Source: Campylobacter iguaniorum
GTDB taxonomy: Bacteria > Campylobacterota > Campylobacteria > Campylobacterales > Campylobacteraceae
Reading direction: 5' to 3'
DNA length: 64,000 nt
Assembly (NCBI RefSeq): GCF_000736415.1
Contig: NZ_CP009043.1
Coordinates: 1,550,001 to 1,614,000 of the forward strand
Shown: positions 8,958 through 18,386 of the stretch, piece after piece
Layout of the letters: every line of letters starts with the position of its first letter
Position numbering within the stretch: position 1 is the stretch's first letter
Notes under the pieces: model-generated
What the model was told of the DNA's origin: nothing
Seen by the model: only the letters and a program-made list of their open reading frames with translations
The model's database searches: none
Position numbers and translations under genes: made by a program

Positions 8958-9973
8958 TTACACGCCTAAATTTACAATCTTCCCCGCTGGGAAACCAAGC
9001 TTTGCTTCATTTGTGATATTATTAGCATTGTAATTATCAATAAAGCTTTTGTTTGCTTGATAGTATTCTTTATTTACTTGGTCTATACTTTTTAAGAATT
9101 CATCAAATAACTCTCCAGCCTTATCTGCTCCATTTGCAAATTGCAGTGCAGCATCTTTTAGATAGTCAGCTCCAAATTTACCATTAAGATAGTCAGATAG
9201 ACTACTACCACTTTTTAAAAAATTATAGTAGTTCTGTACTAATTCTGATCTAGTAGGAAGTCCTGCATCAACGCTAAGTTGTGATGTTGTTGCTTCTGAT
9301 TTTATAAACATGTGAAATATTTCACCAGTAGTAACTTCATCTGAATTGCTTTCTAGATTAAAGCCCAAATCTTCTTTATAATGTTCTTTAATATTTTCTA
9401 CACCCGAGCTAGTTCCATAAAAATGTCCACCCACATTGTTTATATCTCCTATGTCCATGGTATAGTTTGATGCTGCACTAATCCTTCCCATCATATCTAT
9501 TGGTATTGACTCATCTACATTATTTTGTTTAGAAACAATATTCCAAATATTGTTCCATTTGATGATAAGGCACTTTCTGGCATTGAAGCTAACTGTGATA
9601 CACTTGGCTTACCATTACCCAAATTAGTGCCACTATTTAGTGTAGAAAAGAAACTCCAAGCCTTTGACATAGCCGAAATTGGATCTAGATTCATCTTTTC
9701 ATTTTTAGCGTAATTCACTGTCATATCTACAGTCTTTACATTTATTTTTACATTACTAGGAATGCCAGCTAATTCATTAAATAATGGATCTAAAAAACCA
9801 TTTTCATCAGCTTTGAAGCCGTATTTTGTAGATACAGTGTATTTGGAGTCAGCTTCGCTTACGCTGTTTAATGCCGCACTAAATGCGGAAGTATTTAAAT
9901 TTGAGCTAGTTTTTGTGGTTTGAGATGGGTTGTAGGTTTGTAAATTTGTGTATAATGAATTAATACTTGGCAT
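8958..9973 (-). pseudogene. Frameshifted gene for a putative flagellum-co-regulated protein
   Basis: Two minus-strand frames are adjacent pieces of one gene: 9973-9515 (152 residues, starting MPSINSLYTNLQTYNPS) and a second frame ending at 8958. The downstream frame is open past the stop of the first, and restoring one T to the TTT at 9547-9545 joins them as NGTIFWNIVSKQNNVDES, giving about 345 residues. The protein is Ser/Thr/Asn-rich, has no cysteine and no signal peptide, and starts with a disordered stretch. Its promoter is sigma-54 type, as for Campylobacter hook-class genes, so a flagellar export substrate is plausible. The family is not recognised. A sequencing error is the alternative to true decay. 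Confidence 0.75.
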
Positions 9974-10012
9974 TGCTTTACCCCTTGATTAATTTTTTAT
10001 ATTTAAAAGAGT

Positions 10013-10032
10013 AAAGCAATAGGTGTTCCAAA
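10013..10032 (-). promoter_or_regulatory. Sigma-54 (RpoN) promoter
   Basis: The minus strand reads TTTGGAACACCTATTGCTTT, with GG and GC separated by exactly 10 bp, matching the Campylobacter -24/-12 consensus GGAAC-N6-TTGCTT. Transcription would start near 10004, about 30 nt before the ATG at 9973, leaving room for the ribosome site AAGGGG. Confidence 0.85.
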
Positions 10033-10103
10033 TAAATAACAAATTTAGATAAAAACTTAAAAATAATTTAAAATATGATTTAAAAAATTGAATGATAAAA
10101 GAA

Positions 10104-10188
10104 TGGTGCGGACGAGAGGACTTGAACCTCCACACCGTAAGGCACCAGATCCTAAGTCTGGCGTGTCTGCCAATTTCACCACGTCCGC
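10104..10188 (-). tRNA. tRNA-Leu (anticodon TAG)
   Basis: An 85-nt class II tRNA with long variable arm: acceptor GCGGACG pairs with CGTCCGC, the anticodon loop is CTTAGGA, and CCA is encoded. It is the last of a five-tRNA minus-strand cluster. Confidence 0.96.
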
Positions 10189-10197
10189 ATAAATAAG

Positions 10198-10274
10198 TGG
10201 TACGCCCAAGAGGATTCGAACCTCTGGCCTACGGCTTAGAAGGCCGTTGCTCTATCCAGCTGAGCTATGAGCGC
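10198..10274 (-). tRNA. tRNA-Arg (anticodon TCT)
   Basis: A 77-nt cloverleaf with anticodon loop CTTCTAA, T arm GGTTCGAATCC and encoded CCA. The first acceptor pair is G-U. Confidence 0.95.
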
Positions 10275-10323
10275 ATAGCTAAAATAAACAATAAAAAGCT
10301 GCAAACTCAGCATTAACCTAAAG

Positions 10324-10400
10324 TGGCGCGCCCGATAGGGGTCGAACCCATAACCTACAGATCCGAAGTCTGTCGCTCTATCCAATTGAGCTACGAGCGC
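10324..10400 (-). tRNA. tRNA-Arg (anticodon TCG)
   Basis: A 77-nt cloverleaf with anticodon loop CTTCGGA, T arm GGTTCGACCCC and encoded CCA. Confidence 0.95.
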
Positions 10401-10421
10401 ATCCTTAAAATCTTTAAACAA

Positions 10422-10499
10422 TGGGGTGAGTGATGGGAATCGAACCCACGACCCTCAGGACCACAATCTGATGCTCTAACCGACTGAGCTACACTCACC
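10422..10499 (-). tRNA. tRNA-His (anticodon GTG)
   Basis: Anticodon loop TTGTGGT and encoded CCA. The extra 5' G (position -1) faces the C discriminator, the identity element of histidine tRNAs, and is included in the coordinates. Confidence 0.96.
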
Positions 10500-10502
10500 A
10501 AA

Positions 10503-10580
10503 TGGTCGGGGTGAAAGGATTCGAACCTTCGGCCCCTTGGTCCCAAACCAAGTGCGCTAACCAGACTGCGCTACACCCCG
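10503..10580 (-). tRNA. tRNA-Pro (anticodon TGG)
   Basis: Acceptor CGGGGTG pairs with CACCCCG, the anticodon loop carries TGG and CCA is encoded. It is the first tRNA of the minus-strand cluster Pro-His-Arg-Arg-Leu. Confidence 0.96.
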
Positions 10581-10617
10581 AAGCATGAGTCATCACTACT
10601 TCAAATTAAGAAGTAGA

Positions 10618-10623
10618 ATTATA
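10618..10623 (-). promoter_or_regulatory. -10 box of the tRNA-Pro-His-Arg-Arg-Leu cluster
   Basis: TATAAT on the minus strand lies 37 nt upstream of tRNA-Pro. No other promoter-like sequence is seen between the tRNAs, whose spacers are only 3-50 nt. Confidence 0.6.
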
Positions 10624-10670
10624 TCTACTTTTTTTTGCAATGTCAATTAAAATACGCTTAAAATTTAAGG

Positions 10671-10703
10671 AATTTGGCTTAAATTTATCAAATAAGCCAA
10701 ATT
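10671..10703 (-). terminator. Hairpin terminator after terC, end of the long tig operon
   Basis: A perfect 11-bp stem, AATTTGGCTTA / TAAGCCAAATT, with an 11-nt loop lies just past the terC stop, before the tRNA promoter. Confidence 0.6.
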
Positions 10704-10709
10704 TATATA

Positions 10710-11429
10710 TTATTTTTCGTGTTTTTTCTTTGAATAGATGTTTATCATCTCTACAACCAAAGAAAACGCCATCGCAAAGTATATATAGCCTTTTGGGATA
10801 TGTAGTCCAAGCCCTTCACCCACAAGAGCGATACCTATCATTATCAAAAACGCCAAAGCTAGAACTTTTATAGTCGGATTATTATCCACAAATCTACTAA
10901 TAGCTCCGCTAGCAAAAAGCATCACGCCCACAGCCAAAATGACTGCAAGTATCATGATCTCAATATGATCAGCCATACCGACAGCTGTTATCACGCTATC
11001 AAGAGAAAATACAATATCCAAAATCGCAATCTGAGTTATCACTGAGACGAAACCAGCTTTTTTGCCACTTTTTAGCTCGGCTTCTTCATCTTCGCCAGTG
11101 GCGTGAGAGTGGATCTCTAAAGTGGATTTAGCTATCAAAAACAGACCTCCAGCTATCAGCACGAGATCACGACCAGAAATAGCTTGATCAAAAACACTAA
11201 ATAACGGCGTTGTTAGCTTCATAATCCAAAATAGGCTTAAAAGCAGCAAAATCCTTGTAATCATCGCAAGCCCAAGGCCGACGATTCGCGCCTTGTCTTT
11301 TTGAGAGTCTGGCAGCTTCCCGCATAAAATGGCGATAAAAATGATATTATCTATACCTAAAACTATCTCTAAACTAGTTAATGTTAAAAGGCTTATCCAC
11401 GCTTCTGGCGAGTATATCCACTCTAGCAT
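10710..11429 (-). CDS. TerC-family integral membrane protein
   Basis: This 239-residue polytopic protein has about seven hydrophobic helices and the family's buried acidic motifs, LEIVLGIDNIIFIAI near residues 21-35 and DIVFSLDSVITAVGM near 133-147. TerC/Alx relatives are linked to manganese export, tellurite resistance or metal loading of secreted proteins. It is the last gene of the tig-to-terC operon and overlaps purN by 7 nt. From memory C. jejuni has the same gene in the same place (Cj0186c). Its substrate here is not known. Confidence 0.9.
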   Translation of the reverse strand: MLEWIYSPEAWISLLTLTSLEIVLGIDNIIFIAILCGKLPDSQKDKARIVGLGLAMITRILLLLSLFWIMKLTTPLFSVFDQAISGRDLVLIAGGLFLIAKSTLEIHSHATGEDEEAELKSGKKAGFVSVITQIAILDIVFSLDSVITAVGMADHIEIMILAVILAVGVMLFASGAISRFVDNNPTIKVLALAFLIMIGIALVGEGLGLHIPKGYIYFAMAFSLVVEMINIYSKKKHEK

Positions 11430-12007
11430 TTATCTCCTTTGGTTAGAATTTTGATTATTGTATTTGGCAATAATTCATGCTCTATGGCGTGGATTTTGCT
11501 CTCCCACTCTTCACGGCTTTTAGCCTCTCTTTGGAAAGTTTCTTGTGCGATTATCTTGCCGCCATCTAGCTCGGCGCTGACATAATGCACGCTCACTCCA
11601 CCCACTTGCATATCGCTTGCAAAGCTCTCATCAATGGCATGAGCTCCTTTGAAAAGTGGTAAAATACTTGGGTGTAAATTTATCGCTTTTATGCGGTCGC
11701 AAAAAACTGGAGTAAGTATTCTCATAAATCCTGCAAGCACGGTTAAATCAATGTTTGCACTCTCTATATGCTTTACTAGCTCAGCGTCAAACTCTTCTCT
11801 TGAGCTAAATTTAGAGTTTTCGATGATTTTAGTTTCTAAGCCAAATTTTTTGGCTCTTTGTATTCCAAAGGCGTCAAATTTATTGCAAATGAGTAAATTT
11901 ACTACTATTTTTGTATCTCCAAAGACCTTGTTGTGGACTTTTTGCAAGATTGCTTCTAAATTTGATCCGCTCCCACTGAATAATACTGCGATGTTTTTTA
12001 TAACCAT
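11423..12007 (-). CDS. purN: Phosphoribosylglycinamide formyltransferase
   Basis: This 194-residue folate-dependent enzyme transfers the formyl group of 10-formyl-THF to GAR in purine synthesis. It opens with the nucleotide-binding loop VLFSGSGSNLEAIL, and the catalytic block is INLHPSILPLFKG (Asn, His) with a later VHYVSAELDGG (Asp). Length is standard. Its ATG overlaps the upstream nnr gene by 10 nt and its end overlaps terC, indicating translational coupling. Confidence 0.97.
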   Translation of the reverse strand: MVIKNIAVLFSGSGSNLEAILQKVHNKVFGDTKIVVNLLICNKFDAFGIQRAKKFGLETKIIENSKFSSREEFDAELVKHIESANIDLTVLAGFMRILTPVFCDRIKAINLHPSILPLFKGAHAIDESFASDMQVGGVSVHYVSAELDGGKIIAQETFQREAKSREEWESKIHAIEHELLPNTIIKILTKGDKC

Positions 12008-13377
12008 TTGATTCCTTCTATAATGTCGTTTGGTGTGAAACTATATGCGTTTGCTTTGAAATTTAACGCTGTTTTTGCATGGGCTAGAACTCCACTAATG
12101 GCTGCATTTAGCGGGGAATATCCCTGAGCAAGAAGTCCTAAAATAATGCCTGAAAGTGCGTCTCCACTACCTCCTACGCTAAGCGCTGGTGTGCCAAAAG
12201 GGCTGATATAAACATTGCCTTTTTGAGCGATGAGCGTGTTTGCGCCTTTTAGTACCAAAACGCAGGCAAATTTGGAGCTAAACTCAATGGCAAATTCCAG
12301 CCTTGAGCTTTGGACTTCTTCCACGCTAAACTCGCCAAAACTAGCGATTTTAAGTAGGTTTGCAAACTCTTTTGGGTGTGGGGTTAAGACGGCTTTTTGG
12401 CTTGTGGCTAGATTAAAAACCTCATCACGGTAAAACATATCAGCATCGACCACGCAAGGCAAAGTGATAAAATCCCCAAGATCAAATCTCGCCACGCCAA
12501 GCCCCATTCCTATGGCAACCGAACTAGCTAATTTGAAGCTATTTTTTAGCATAATTTCATCATCTAGTATGATTTGTTTGTCGCTTAAATTTACCACGCT
12601 TACACGCCCAGCTCCCATTTTTAGGGCTGCTTTTGCTACGATTTTAGCTGCACCACTCATCATTCCACAAGCCACAAAAGCATGACCAAAGTCGCCCTTG
12701 CTTACATTTTGTTTATCCCTTTTTGGAAGCTCTAAATCGCTCATTTCAAGCAAAAAGCTTCTACTCTCACCGCTAAATTTATCTTCGCAGATGCCTAAAT
12801 TTGCTAGCTTTATCTCACCGACAAAATCTTTAGCAAGATCGCTGTAAAGCCCTATTTTTCTAGCTCCCATAGCCACGGTAAAATCAGCTTTGAAGCAAAT
12901 TGGCGATAATCTGCCAAATTTATTCAGCCCTGTTGGGACATCGACTGCGATTTTTAGACCCGGTTTTTGATTTATCGAATTTAATAGATCTTGCAAGTCT
13001 TGAGGCAAATCCCTATCAAGCCCACTGCCTAAAAGCCCGTCCACATAGCAATCTGCCTCACAAATCTCACTAGCGATTTTCACGCCGACATTCTCTGTGA
13101 TTTGGAGCTGGATTTTTGCATTTTGGTTTAAATTTGAGCTCCATAAAAATAGCTCACATTCATACTCCCCACTAAGCATTCTAGCAGCAGCTATCGCGTC
13201 ACTTGCATTGTTTCCGCCACCACACAAAAACAAAATCTTCTTGCCAAAATCAAGCTTTTGTCTGATTAAATTTGCCACGCCTAAGGCTGCGTTTTCTTGG
13301 AGGACTAACTCACTTAATCCAAGATTTTCTATGCAGTTTTTATCTAGTTCATTTGTGCTTAAAAATAGCTTTTTCAT
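11998..13377 (-). CDS. nnr: Bifunctional NAD(P)H-hydrate repair enzyme (epimerase plus dehydratase)
   Basis: This 459-residue fusion repairs hydrated NAD(P)H. The N-terminal half (about 1-205) is the YjeF_N epimerase with FLCGGGNNASDAIAAARML and the VDGLLGSGLDRDL segment. The C-terminal half (about 215-459) is the ribokinase-like ADP-dependent dehydratase, with LTPHPKEF, LVLKGANT and the anion-hole GGSGDALSGIILG. It overlaps comM by 4 nt and purN by 10 nt. Confidence 0.95.
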   Translation of the reverse strand: MKKLFLSTNELDKNCIENLGLSELVLQENAALGVANLIRQKLDFGKKILFLCGGGNNASDAIAAARMLSGEYECELFLWSSNLNQNAKIQLQITENVGVKIASEICEADCYVDGLLGSGLDRDLPQDLQDLLNSINQKPGLKIAVDVPTGLNKFGRLSPICFKADFTVAMGARKIGLYSDLAKDFVGEIKLANLGICEDKFSGESRSFLLEMSDLELPKRDKQNVSKGDFGHAFVACGMMSGAAKIVAKAALKMGAGRVSVVNLSDKQIILDDEIMLKNSFKLASSVAIGMGLGVARFDLGDFITLPCVVDADMFYRDEVFNLATSQKAVLTPHPKEFANLLKIASFGEFSVEEVQSSRLEFAIEFSSKFACVLVLKGANTLIAQKGNVYISPFGTPALSVGGSGDALSGIILGLLAQGYSPLNAAISGVLAHAKTALNFKANAYSFTPNDIIEGIKWL

Positions 13378-14888
13378 GCTTTCATCCTATAGCTTAAACT
13401 CTCCAAAATATGGGCTTTTTTGATGGTTTGACTACCTTCAAGGTCGGCTATGCTTCTTGCCACTTTTAGAGTTTTGTTTATACCTCTTTGGCTAAGATTG
13501 TAGCTGCTTACTGCCTTGTCTAAAATCCCTTTTGCCTCGTCATCTAAAAGGCAAAATTTAGCTATATCAGCGTCACTTAGTTTGCCATTTAGCTCACTTT
13601 GACCTCGCATTATTTGAGCCTCAAAAGCCCTTAAAACCATACTTTGCATCTCTTTGCTACTCATACTTGGCTGATCACTTGCATTCACATCACTCATAGC
13701 CACATACACATCAATCCTATCAAGCAGAGCTTTTGAAACGCTACTTTGGTATTTGTCAATCTCTTTTTGAGTACATCTGCAAAGAGCAGTTTTGCTAAAA
13801 GCATTGCCACAAGGGCATGGATTTTGTGCGGCAACAAAGATAAATTTAGTCTCATAGCTAACTTTTGAATTTACCCTTGAAATGTTGATTTTATTGTCTT
13901 CTAATGGCTCACGCAAACTCTCAAGTATCTGCTTGCCAAAGTGTGGAAACTCATCAAAAAATAGCACGCCACCATTTGCTAAGCCAAGCTCGCCGATTTT
14001 GGCTCTAGCGCTGCCACCACCAAAAATTGAGCTTCTTGTGCTTGTATGATGAGGGCTTCGAAACGCCCTAAGAGCGCTAAAATCTGCGTCATTTGAGTTT
14101 AGTGATTCATAAGCGCTAGCTAGTAAAATCTCGTCCAAGCTTTGGGGAGGAAGTATGTAAGCAAGGCGTTTTGCGCTCATTGATTTGCCACATCCTGGGC
14201 TGCCTTCAAACAAGATATTATGCATTCCACTAGCCGCGATTAGGCAAGCTCTTTTGGCTCTTTCTTGACCTTTTATCTCTTTGAAATCTAGCTCAAATTT
14301 AGTATTTGGAACAAATTTTTTGCCATTTATCTCTATGACGTTTTGAAAAAGTGGATGAGTGGCTTGCACTTTGCACTCGTTTTTAAACTCATCATTTCTA
14401 AAAAACTCTCTAGCCTCGGCTAAATTTGAAATGCTAAAAACGTCTAAATTTGGTATCATCGCAGCTTTTAGTGCAATGTCTTTTGGCACCAAAACTTTAG
14501 CAGACTTGACCTTTGTACTAAGAAATAAAAGTATAGAAAATAGCTCAGCTGTACTTTTGACACTTCCATCAAGACCAAGCTCACCAAAGACAAAAAACTC
14601 ACTATCGAATTTTTCTTTTTGGAGCAAAATGAGTAATGCGATAGGCAAATCAAAATGCGAACCATCTTTTTTCACATCGCTTGGGCTTAAATTTATGATA
14701 ATTCTAAGAGCTGGAAATGCAAAATCCCCAAGCAAACTAAGAGATGATTTGACCCTTGAGACGGATTCTTTTATGGTAGTGCTAGCAAGACCAACTATAT
14801 CAAAGCTTGGAAGTGCCCGTAAAAAGGAGGCTTCGATATCAATGATATGTAGCTTATCACTCAGGCTCGCACTTTTTAGGGATTTCAT
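13374..14888 (-). CDS. comM: ComM/YifB-family AAA+ ATPase
   Basis: This 504-residue protein has an N-terminal Lon-like fold, a magnesium-chelatase-type AAA+ core (Walker A EGSPGCGKSMSAKR, Walker B GGVLFFDEFPHF) and a zinc-finger-like CPCGNAFSKTALCRC cluster. ComM is a DNA helicase that extends heteroduplexes during natural transformation. Length is normal. The ATG at 14888 lies 2 nt after the def stop. Presence of comM fits the natural competence common in Campylobacter. Confidence 0.92.
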   Translation of the reverse strand: MKSLKSASLSDKLHIIDIEASFLRALPSFDIVGLASTTIKESVSRVKSSLSLLGDFAFPALRIIINLSPSDVKKDGSHFDLPIALLILLQKEKFDSEFFVFGELGLDGSVKSTAELFSILLFLSTKVKSAKVLVPKDIALKAAMIPNLDVFSISNLAEAREFFRNDEFKNECKVQATHPLFQNVIEINGKKFVPNTKFELDFKEIKGQERAKRACLIAASGMHNILFEGSPGCGKSMSAKRLAYILPPQSLDEILLASAYESLNSNDADFSALRAFRSPHHTSTRSSIFGGGSARAKIGELGLANGGVLFFDEFPHFGKQILESLREPLEDNKINISRVNSKVSYETKFIFVAAQNPCPCGNAFSKTALCRCTQKEIDKYQSSVSKALLDRIDVYVAMSDVNASDQPSMSSKEMQSMVLRAFEAQIMRGQSELNGKLSDADIAKFCLLDDEAKGILDKAVSSYNLSQRGINKTLKVARSIADLEGSQTIKKAHILESLSYRMKA

Positions 14889-14890
14889 AC

Positions 14891-15403
14891 TTATTTGGTT
14901 TTTGCTTTCTTTTTGTACTCTTTGTCAAATTTTTTGCGTTTATTAAAGCCAATTCTTTCTATAAAAAGATGTCCATCTATGTGGTCGTTTTCGTGCTGGA
15001 TCGCTACTGCAAGCAAGCCTTTTGCTTCTAGTGTTTTTTTGTTGCCATATCTATCAAAATACTCGATTTCGATATGCTCTGCTCTTCTTACATCTTCGTA
15101 ATAATCAGGTACACTAAGACAGCCTTCTTGATAGACTATCTCACCATCTTTTTTTAAAAATTTTGGATTTATTATTTCAAGTAGATCGTTTTTATCTTGA
15201 ACTTCGTTTTCGTTTACTAAATTTACTATAAATGCCCTAATCGGTTTCCCGACTTGCAAAGCTGCTAAGCCGATACCATTTTTAGCTATCATAGTTTCGT
15301 ACATATCATCTAAAAACTTACCCAACTCATCGTCAAATTTAGTAACTTCAAGACCTATATCATATAGCCTTTTGTCTGGGTAGGTTAATACCTCTAATAT
15401 CAT
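14891..15403 (-). CDS. def: Peptide deformylase
   Basis: This 170-residue metalloenzyme removes the N-formyl group from nascent proteins at the ribosome. All three motifs are intact: GIGLAALQVG, EGCLSVP and QHENDHIDGHLF (HExxH metal ligands). It overlaps the GGDEF gene by one base and lies in an operon with trigger factor and ClpP, so nascent-chain processing genes are grouped. Confidence 0.98.
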   Translation of the reverse strand: MILEVLTYPDKRLYDIGLEVTKFDDELGKFLDDMYETMIAKNGIGLAALQVGKPIRAFIVNLVNENEVQDKNDLLEIINPKFLKKDGEIVYQEGCLSVPDYYEDVRRAEHIEIEYFDRYGNKKTLEAKGLLAVAIQHENDHIDGHLFIERIGFNKRKKFDKEYKKKAKTK

Positions 15404-16473
15404 TAAATTCCCTCAATAACTTCATATAATTTTGTTCTTTTTCCACTATTTGGCAATCCATCAAGCGCTTTTGAGATTATCTCTTCTGAGCTATATTCTG
15501 GATTTAGTGCTATGACAGAGATTTCCATATCCATATCAAGCTCTTCTTCGCCTATGAAAAATGTTGTTTGATATAGCATTTGACCGATTCTTTCGCAAGC
15601 TTTTTTAGCTCCTGTTATATCGGTGTGTTTCATAACCATACCAAAGCATCCCTCGCCATAATGCGCGACTACGTCACTTCTTCTTGAAGTTTTTAGTAGT
15701 ATTTTTGCGATATTTCTTAAGATTCCGTTTTTGTCTTTTACGCTTGGGATAAGGTCTAAAACCCTATCTTTTATATGTATTAGCATTACAGATACGTTGT
15801 AGTTGTATCTTTTTACGTTTATAAGTTCTTCTTCTACAGTTTTTAAGAAGTATTTTTTGTTGTAAACGCCAAATTTAGAGTCATAAATAGACTGTGCTTC
15901 AACTCTTTTAAATATTTTATTTACATCATCATAGTTATTTCTGATTATTTCAAGATGCTTTGCCATAAGTGAGTTTAGTTTATCTAGCTCTTCACTAAAA
16001 AATTTTATGATAGTTTGGGCTTCTAGTGGATTGGCGTTTGCTCTTGTTTCATCTAGCCTTTTTTGGACTATTCCTTTCATAACGACCAAATTTTTATATA
16101 TCAGAGTTATGGTTTGTAGCATATTTTTGATCTGACCAAAGCCAAGACTAATCTCTTTTTCCATCAAGGCTTGTTGGTCGATATCGTCGTTTTTTTCACA
16201 ATCCAAAAGCTCTAAAACTCTCTTTTGGAATGTTGAGGACTTAGTTTCTAGTAGTTTTCCAAAATAAATATCAAAATTTCCAGGCGTTGCTTGGACATTA
16301 TCATCGCTAAGCTGCTTTAAAACCTGTTGTGAAAATTTATTTAGATCCACATTGTCATCGTTTTTTTCGCTAATTCTAGCACTTCTTGTGGCAACTGTTT
16401 TTTGAGAGTCACCCAAACTAGTGCTACTTTTATTTATATCTATACGATCTTTATCATTTCTTAATTTAACCAC
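15403..16473 (-). CDS. GGDEF-domain protein with a degenerate active site
   Basis: This 356-residue cytoplasmic protein has an N-terminal low-complexity stretch, a helical, coiled-coil-rich middle (about 45-200) and a C-terminal GGDEF fold starting at YDSKFGVYNKKYF. The signature loop reads YGEGCF near residue 271 in place of GGDEF, so the catalytic acidic pair is missing and cyclase activity is unlikely. It may be a c-di-GMP or GTP receptor, or a scaffold. The start is a GTG at 16473 with AGG 5 nt upstream. It lies between clpP and def in the tig operon. Confidence 0.88.
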   Translation of the reverse strand: MVKLRNDKDRIDINKSSTSLGDSQKTVATRSARISEKNDDNVDLNKFSQQVLKQLSDDNVQATPGNFDIYFGKLLETKSSTFQKRVLELLDCEKNDDIDQQALMEKEISLGFGQIKNMLQTITLIYKNLVVMKGIVQKRLDETRANANPLEAQTIIKFFSEELDKLNSLMAKHLEIIRNNYDDVNKIFKRVEAQSIYDSKFGVYNKKYFLKTVEEELINVKRYNYNVSVMLIHIKDRVLDLIPSVKDKNGILRNIAKILLKTSRRSDVVAHYGEGCFGMVMKHTDITGAKKACERIGQMLYQTTFFIGEEELDMDMEISVIALNPEYSSEEIISKALDGLPNSGKRTKLYEVIEGI

Positions 16474-16488
16474 TAGAACCTCACTTGA

Positions 16489-17079
16489 TTATTTAAAGCT
16501 TTTTTCTAAAACTTTATCAATAAGCCCATATTGTGCGGCTTCTTCGGCACTCATGAAAAAATCCCTATCAGTATCTTTTGCTATTTTAGCAAGTTTTTGT
16601 CCAGTATTTTTCGCAAGAGTTCCGTTCAAAACCTCTTTAAGACGCAAAATTTCTTTTGCTTGGATCTCGATGTCAGTTGCTTGACCTCTAGCTCCACCAA
16701 GAGGTTGGTGGATCATAATACGTGAGTTTGGAAGCGCATATCTTTTGCCTTTTGTTCCACAACTCAGTAAAAATGCTCCCATGCTAGCTGCTTGACCTAT
16801 ACAAATCGTGCAAACATCTGGTTTTATATAGTTCATGGTGTCATAAATGCTAAATCCGCTTGTCACCACGCCACCTGGGCTATTGATATAAAGATAGATA
16901 TCTTTGTCTGGATCTTCAGCTTCTAAAAACAGCATTTGAGCTACAATCGCACTTGCCATTGAGTCTTCGATCTCGCCACTAAGCATGATAATACGGTCTT
17001 TTAAAAGGCGAGAGTAGATATCATAGCTTCTCTCACCTTTGCTTGTTCTTTCAACTACATAAGGAACATAATAGCTCAT
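16489..17079 (-). CDS. clpP: ATP-dependent Clp protease proteolytic subunit
   Basis: This 196-residue serine protease forms the tetradecameric barrel fed by ClpX or ClpA. The catalytic serine is in [11 protein letters not shown] (near residue 97), the histidine in [11 protein letters not shown] and the aspartate further on (AKDTDRD region). Its ATG touches the tig stop, so the chaperone and the protease are co-expressed. Confidence 0.98.
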   Translation of the reverse strand: MSYYVPYVVERTSKGERSYDIYSRLLKDRIIMLSGEIEDSMASAIVAQMLFLEAEDPDKDIYLYINSPGGVVTSGFSIYDTMNYIKPDVCTICIGQAASMGAFLLSCGTKGKRYALPNSRIMIHQPLGGARGQATDIEIQAKEILRLKEVLNGTLAKNTGQKLAKIAKDTDRDFFMSAEEAAQYGLIDKVLEKSFK

Positions 17080-18386
17080 TATTCGCCTTTTTCGTCTTTA
17101 GCGTCTTTTTTAAATAGATTATTGAAAAGTTTTTCTTCTATCATTGCCATTTTAACAGCTGGAAGCATGCCTTGATTTTTGTAGTCTTCAAGGTGTTTTT
17201 TAGGATCGATGCCATATCTGTAAGCCTCGAAATATACAGCTTGTAAAAGCTCTTGATCGCTTACGCTTACGCCTCTTACTTTTGCAAGTTCATCAATGAT
17301 AAATGTAAGTGCTACGCTTTTTTTAGCTTCATCTGCATAAGTTTCACGCTGAGCCATAGCAGCGTCTCTATCTTCGCTAAATTTCTTTCTTTCATCTTCG
17401 CTGAAGTTGCCCCAAGCGTTTCTAAATTGCATATCCATCTCTTGCTCGACGATGTTTTTTGGAAGATCAAATTTAAACTTCTCAACAGCTTTGTCAGCAA
17501 ATTTTGGTTTTAGCTCTTCATTTAGCAATTTTTGGAATTTTTCATTTCTGATTTGCTCTTTGATTTTTTCTTCTAGTTTTGCAGCAGTTGGGTTTTCTTC
17601 TGTTGGAAGAAGTGCTTTTAGCGTTTTTTCGTCAAGCTCGCCGACTTTTTTGCCTTGAATTTCAAGTAATTTTACTTTGAAAACTGCAGGTTTTCCAGCA
17701 AGATGAGCTGCGCCATATTCTTTAGGGAAAGTTACGTTTACATCTTTTTCTTCGCCGACTTTTAGTCCGATCATGCCATCTTCAAATCCAGGAATGAATT
17801 GATTTGAACCGATTTCAAGGACGTAATCTTCAGCTTTTCCGCCTTCAAAAGCCACGCCATCAACAAAGCCTTCAAAGTTAAATTTAGCCCAGTCGCCTTT
17901 TTCTAAAACGTCTTTTTCGACCTTTTCAACTGGAGCCATCATAAGTAAAAACTCATTAACTTTATCTTCAATCTCTTTTTTAGTTACTCTTGGAGTAGCA
18001 TAGTCGCTTATAAGCTCTTCATAGCCATCAACTTTTACTTCTGGTTTGAATGAAATTTCGATTTCTACATCGATATTTCCGTCTTTTTCATCAAATTTTA
18101 AAACCATTGGTTCGCCGATTATCTCATCTGCTTTTTTGTTTATATCAACTAAGCAAGCATTGATTATATCTTTAAAAAATTCATTTCTAGCATCATTTTG
18201 TAAATCCCCACCATATCTTTTTAGAACTTCAGCAGTTGGGACTTTACCTTTTCTAAAACCGTCTATTTTAATATTTTTAGCAGCTTTTTTAGCTAAATTT
18301 TCAACCTTTGCATTTAGCTCATCTGCTTTGATTTGTGTAGTAGCTGTAGCATTTGCAGGGTTTAAAAGTTGTGCTTTAACTTCCAT
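17079..18386 (-). CDS. tig: Trigger factor (ribosome-bound chaperone and prolyl isomerase)
   Basis: This 435-residue protein has the ribosome-binding tail with the signature GFRKGKVP near residues 43-50, an FKBP-type isomerase domain around 155-245 ([20 protein letters not shown]) and a long helical C-terminal arm region. It is the first gene of the eight-gene operon that ends with terC. The divergent gap to folE (18387-18521) holds the promoters of both units. Confidence 0.97.
   Translation of the reverse strand: MEVKAQLLNPANATATTQIKADELNAKVENLAKKAAKNIKIDGFRKGKVPTAEVLKRYGGDLQNDARNEFFKDIINACLVDINKKADEIIGEPMVLKFDEKDGNIDVEIEISFKPEVKVDGYEELISDYATPRVTKKEIEDKVNEFLLMMAPVEKVEKDVLEKGDWAKFNFEGFVDGVAFEGGKAEDYVLEIGSNQFIPGFEDGMIGLKVGEEKDVNVTFPKEYGAAHLAGKPAVFKVKLLEIQGKKVGELDEKTLKALLPTEENPTAAKLEEKIKEQIRNEKFQKLLNEELKPKFADKAVEKFKFDLPKNIVEQEMDMQFRNAWGNFSEDERKKFSEDRDAAMAQRETYADEAKKSVALTFIIDELAKVRGVSVSDQELLQAVYFEAYRYGIDPKKHLEDYKNQGMLPAVKMAMIEEKLFNNLFKKDAKDEKGE

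Noticed and set aside
9515-9560. Programmed -1 ribosomal frameshifting joining the two halves of the sigma-54-controlled gene.
   Set aside because: No slippery heptamer of the X XXY YYZ type lies in the zero frame before the stop, and no downstream stem-loop or pseudoknot is evident. A one-base deletion in a short T run is simpler.
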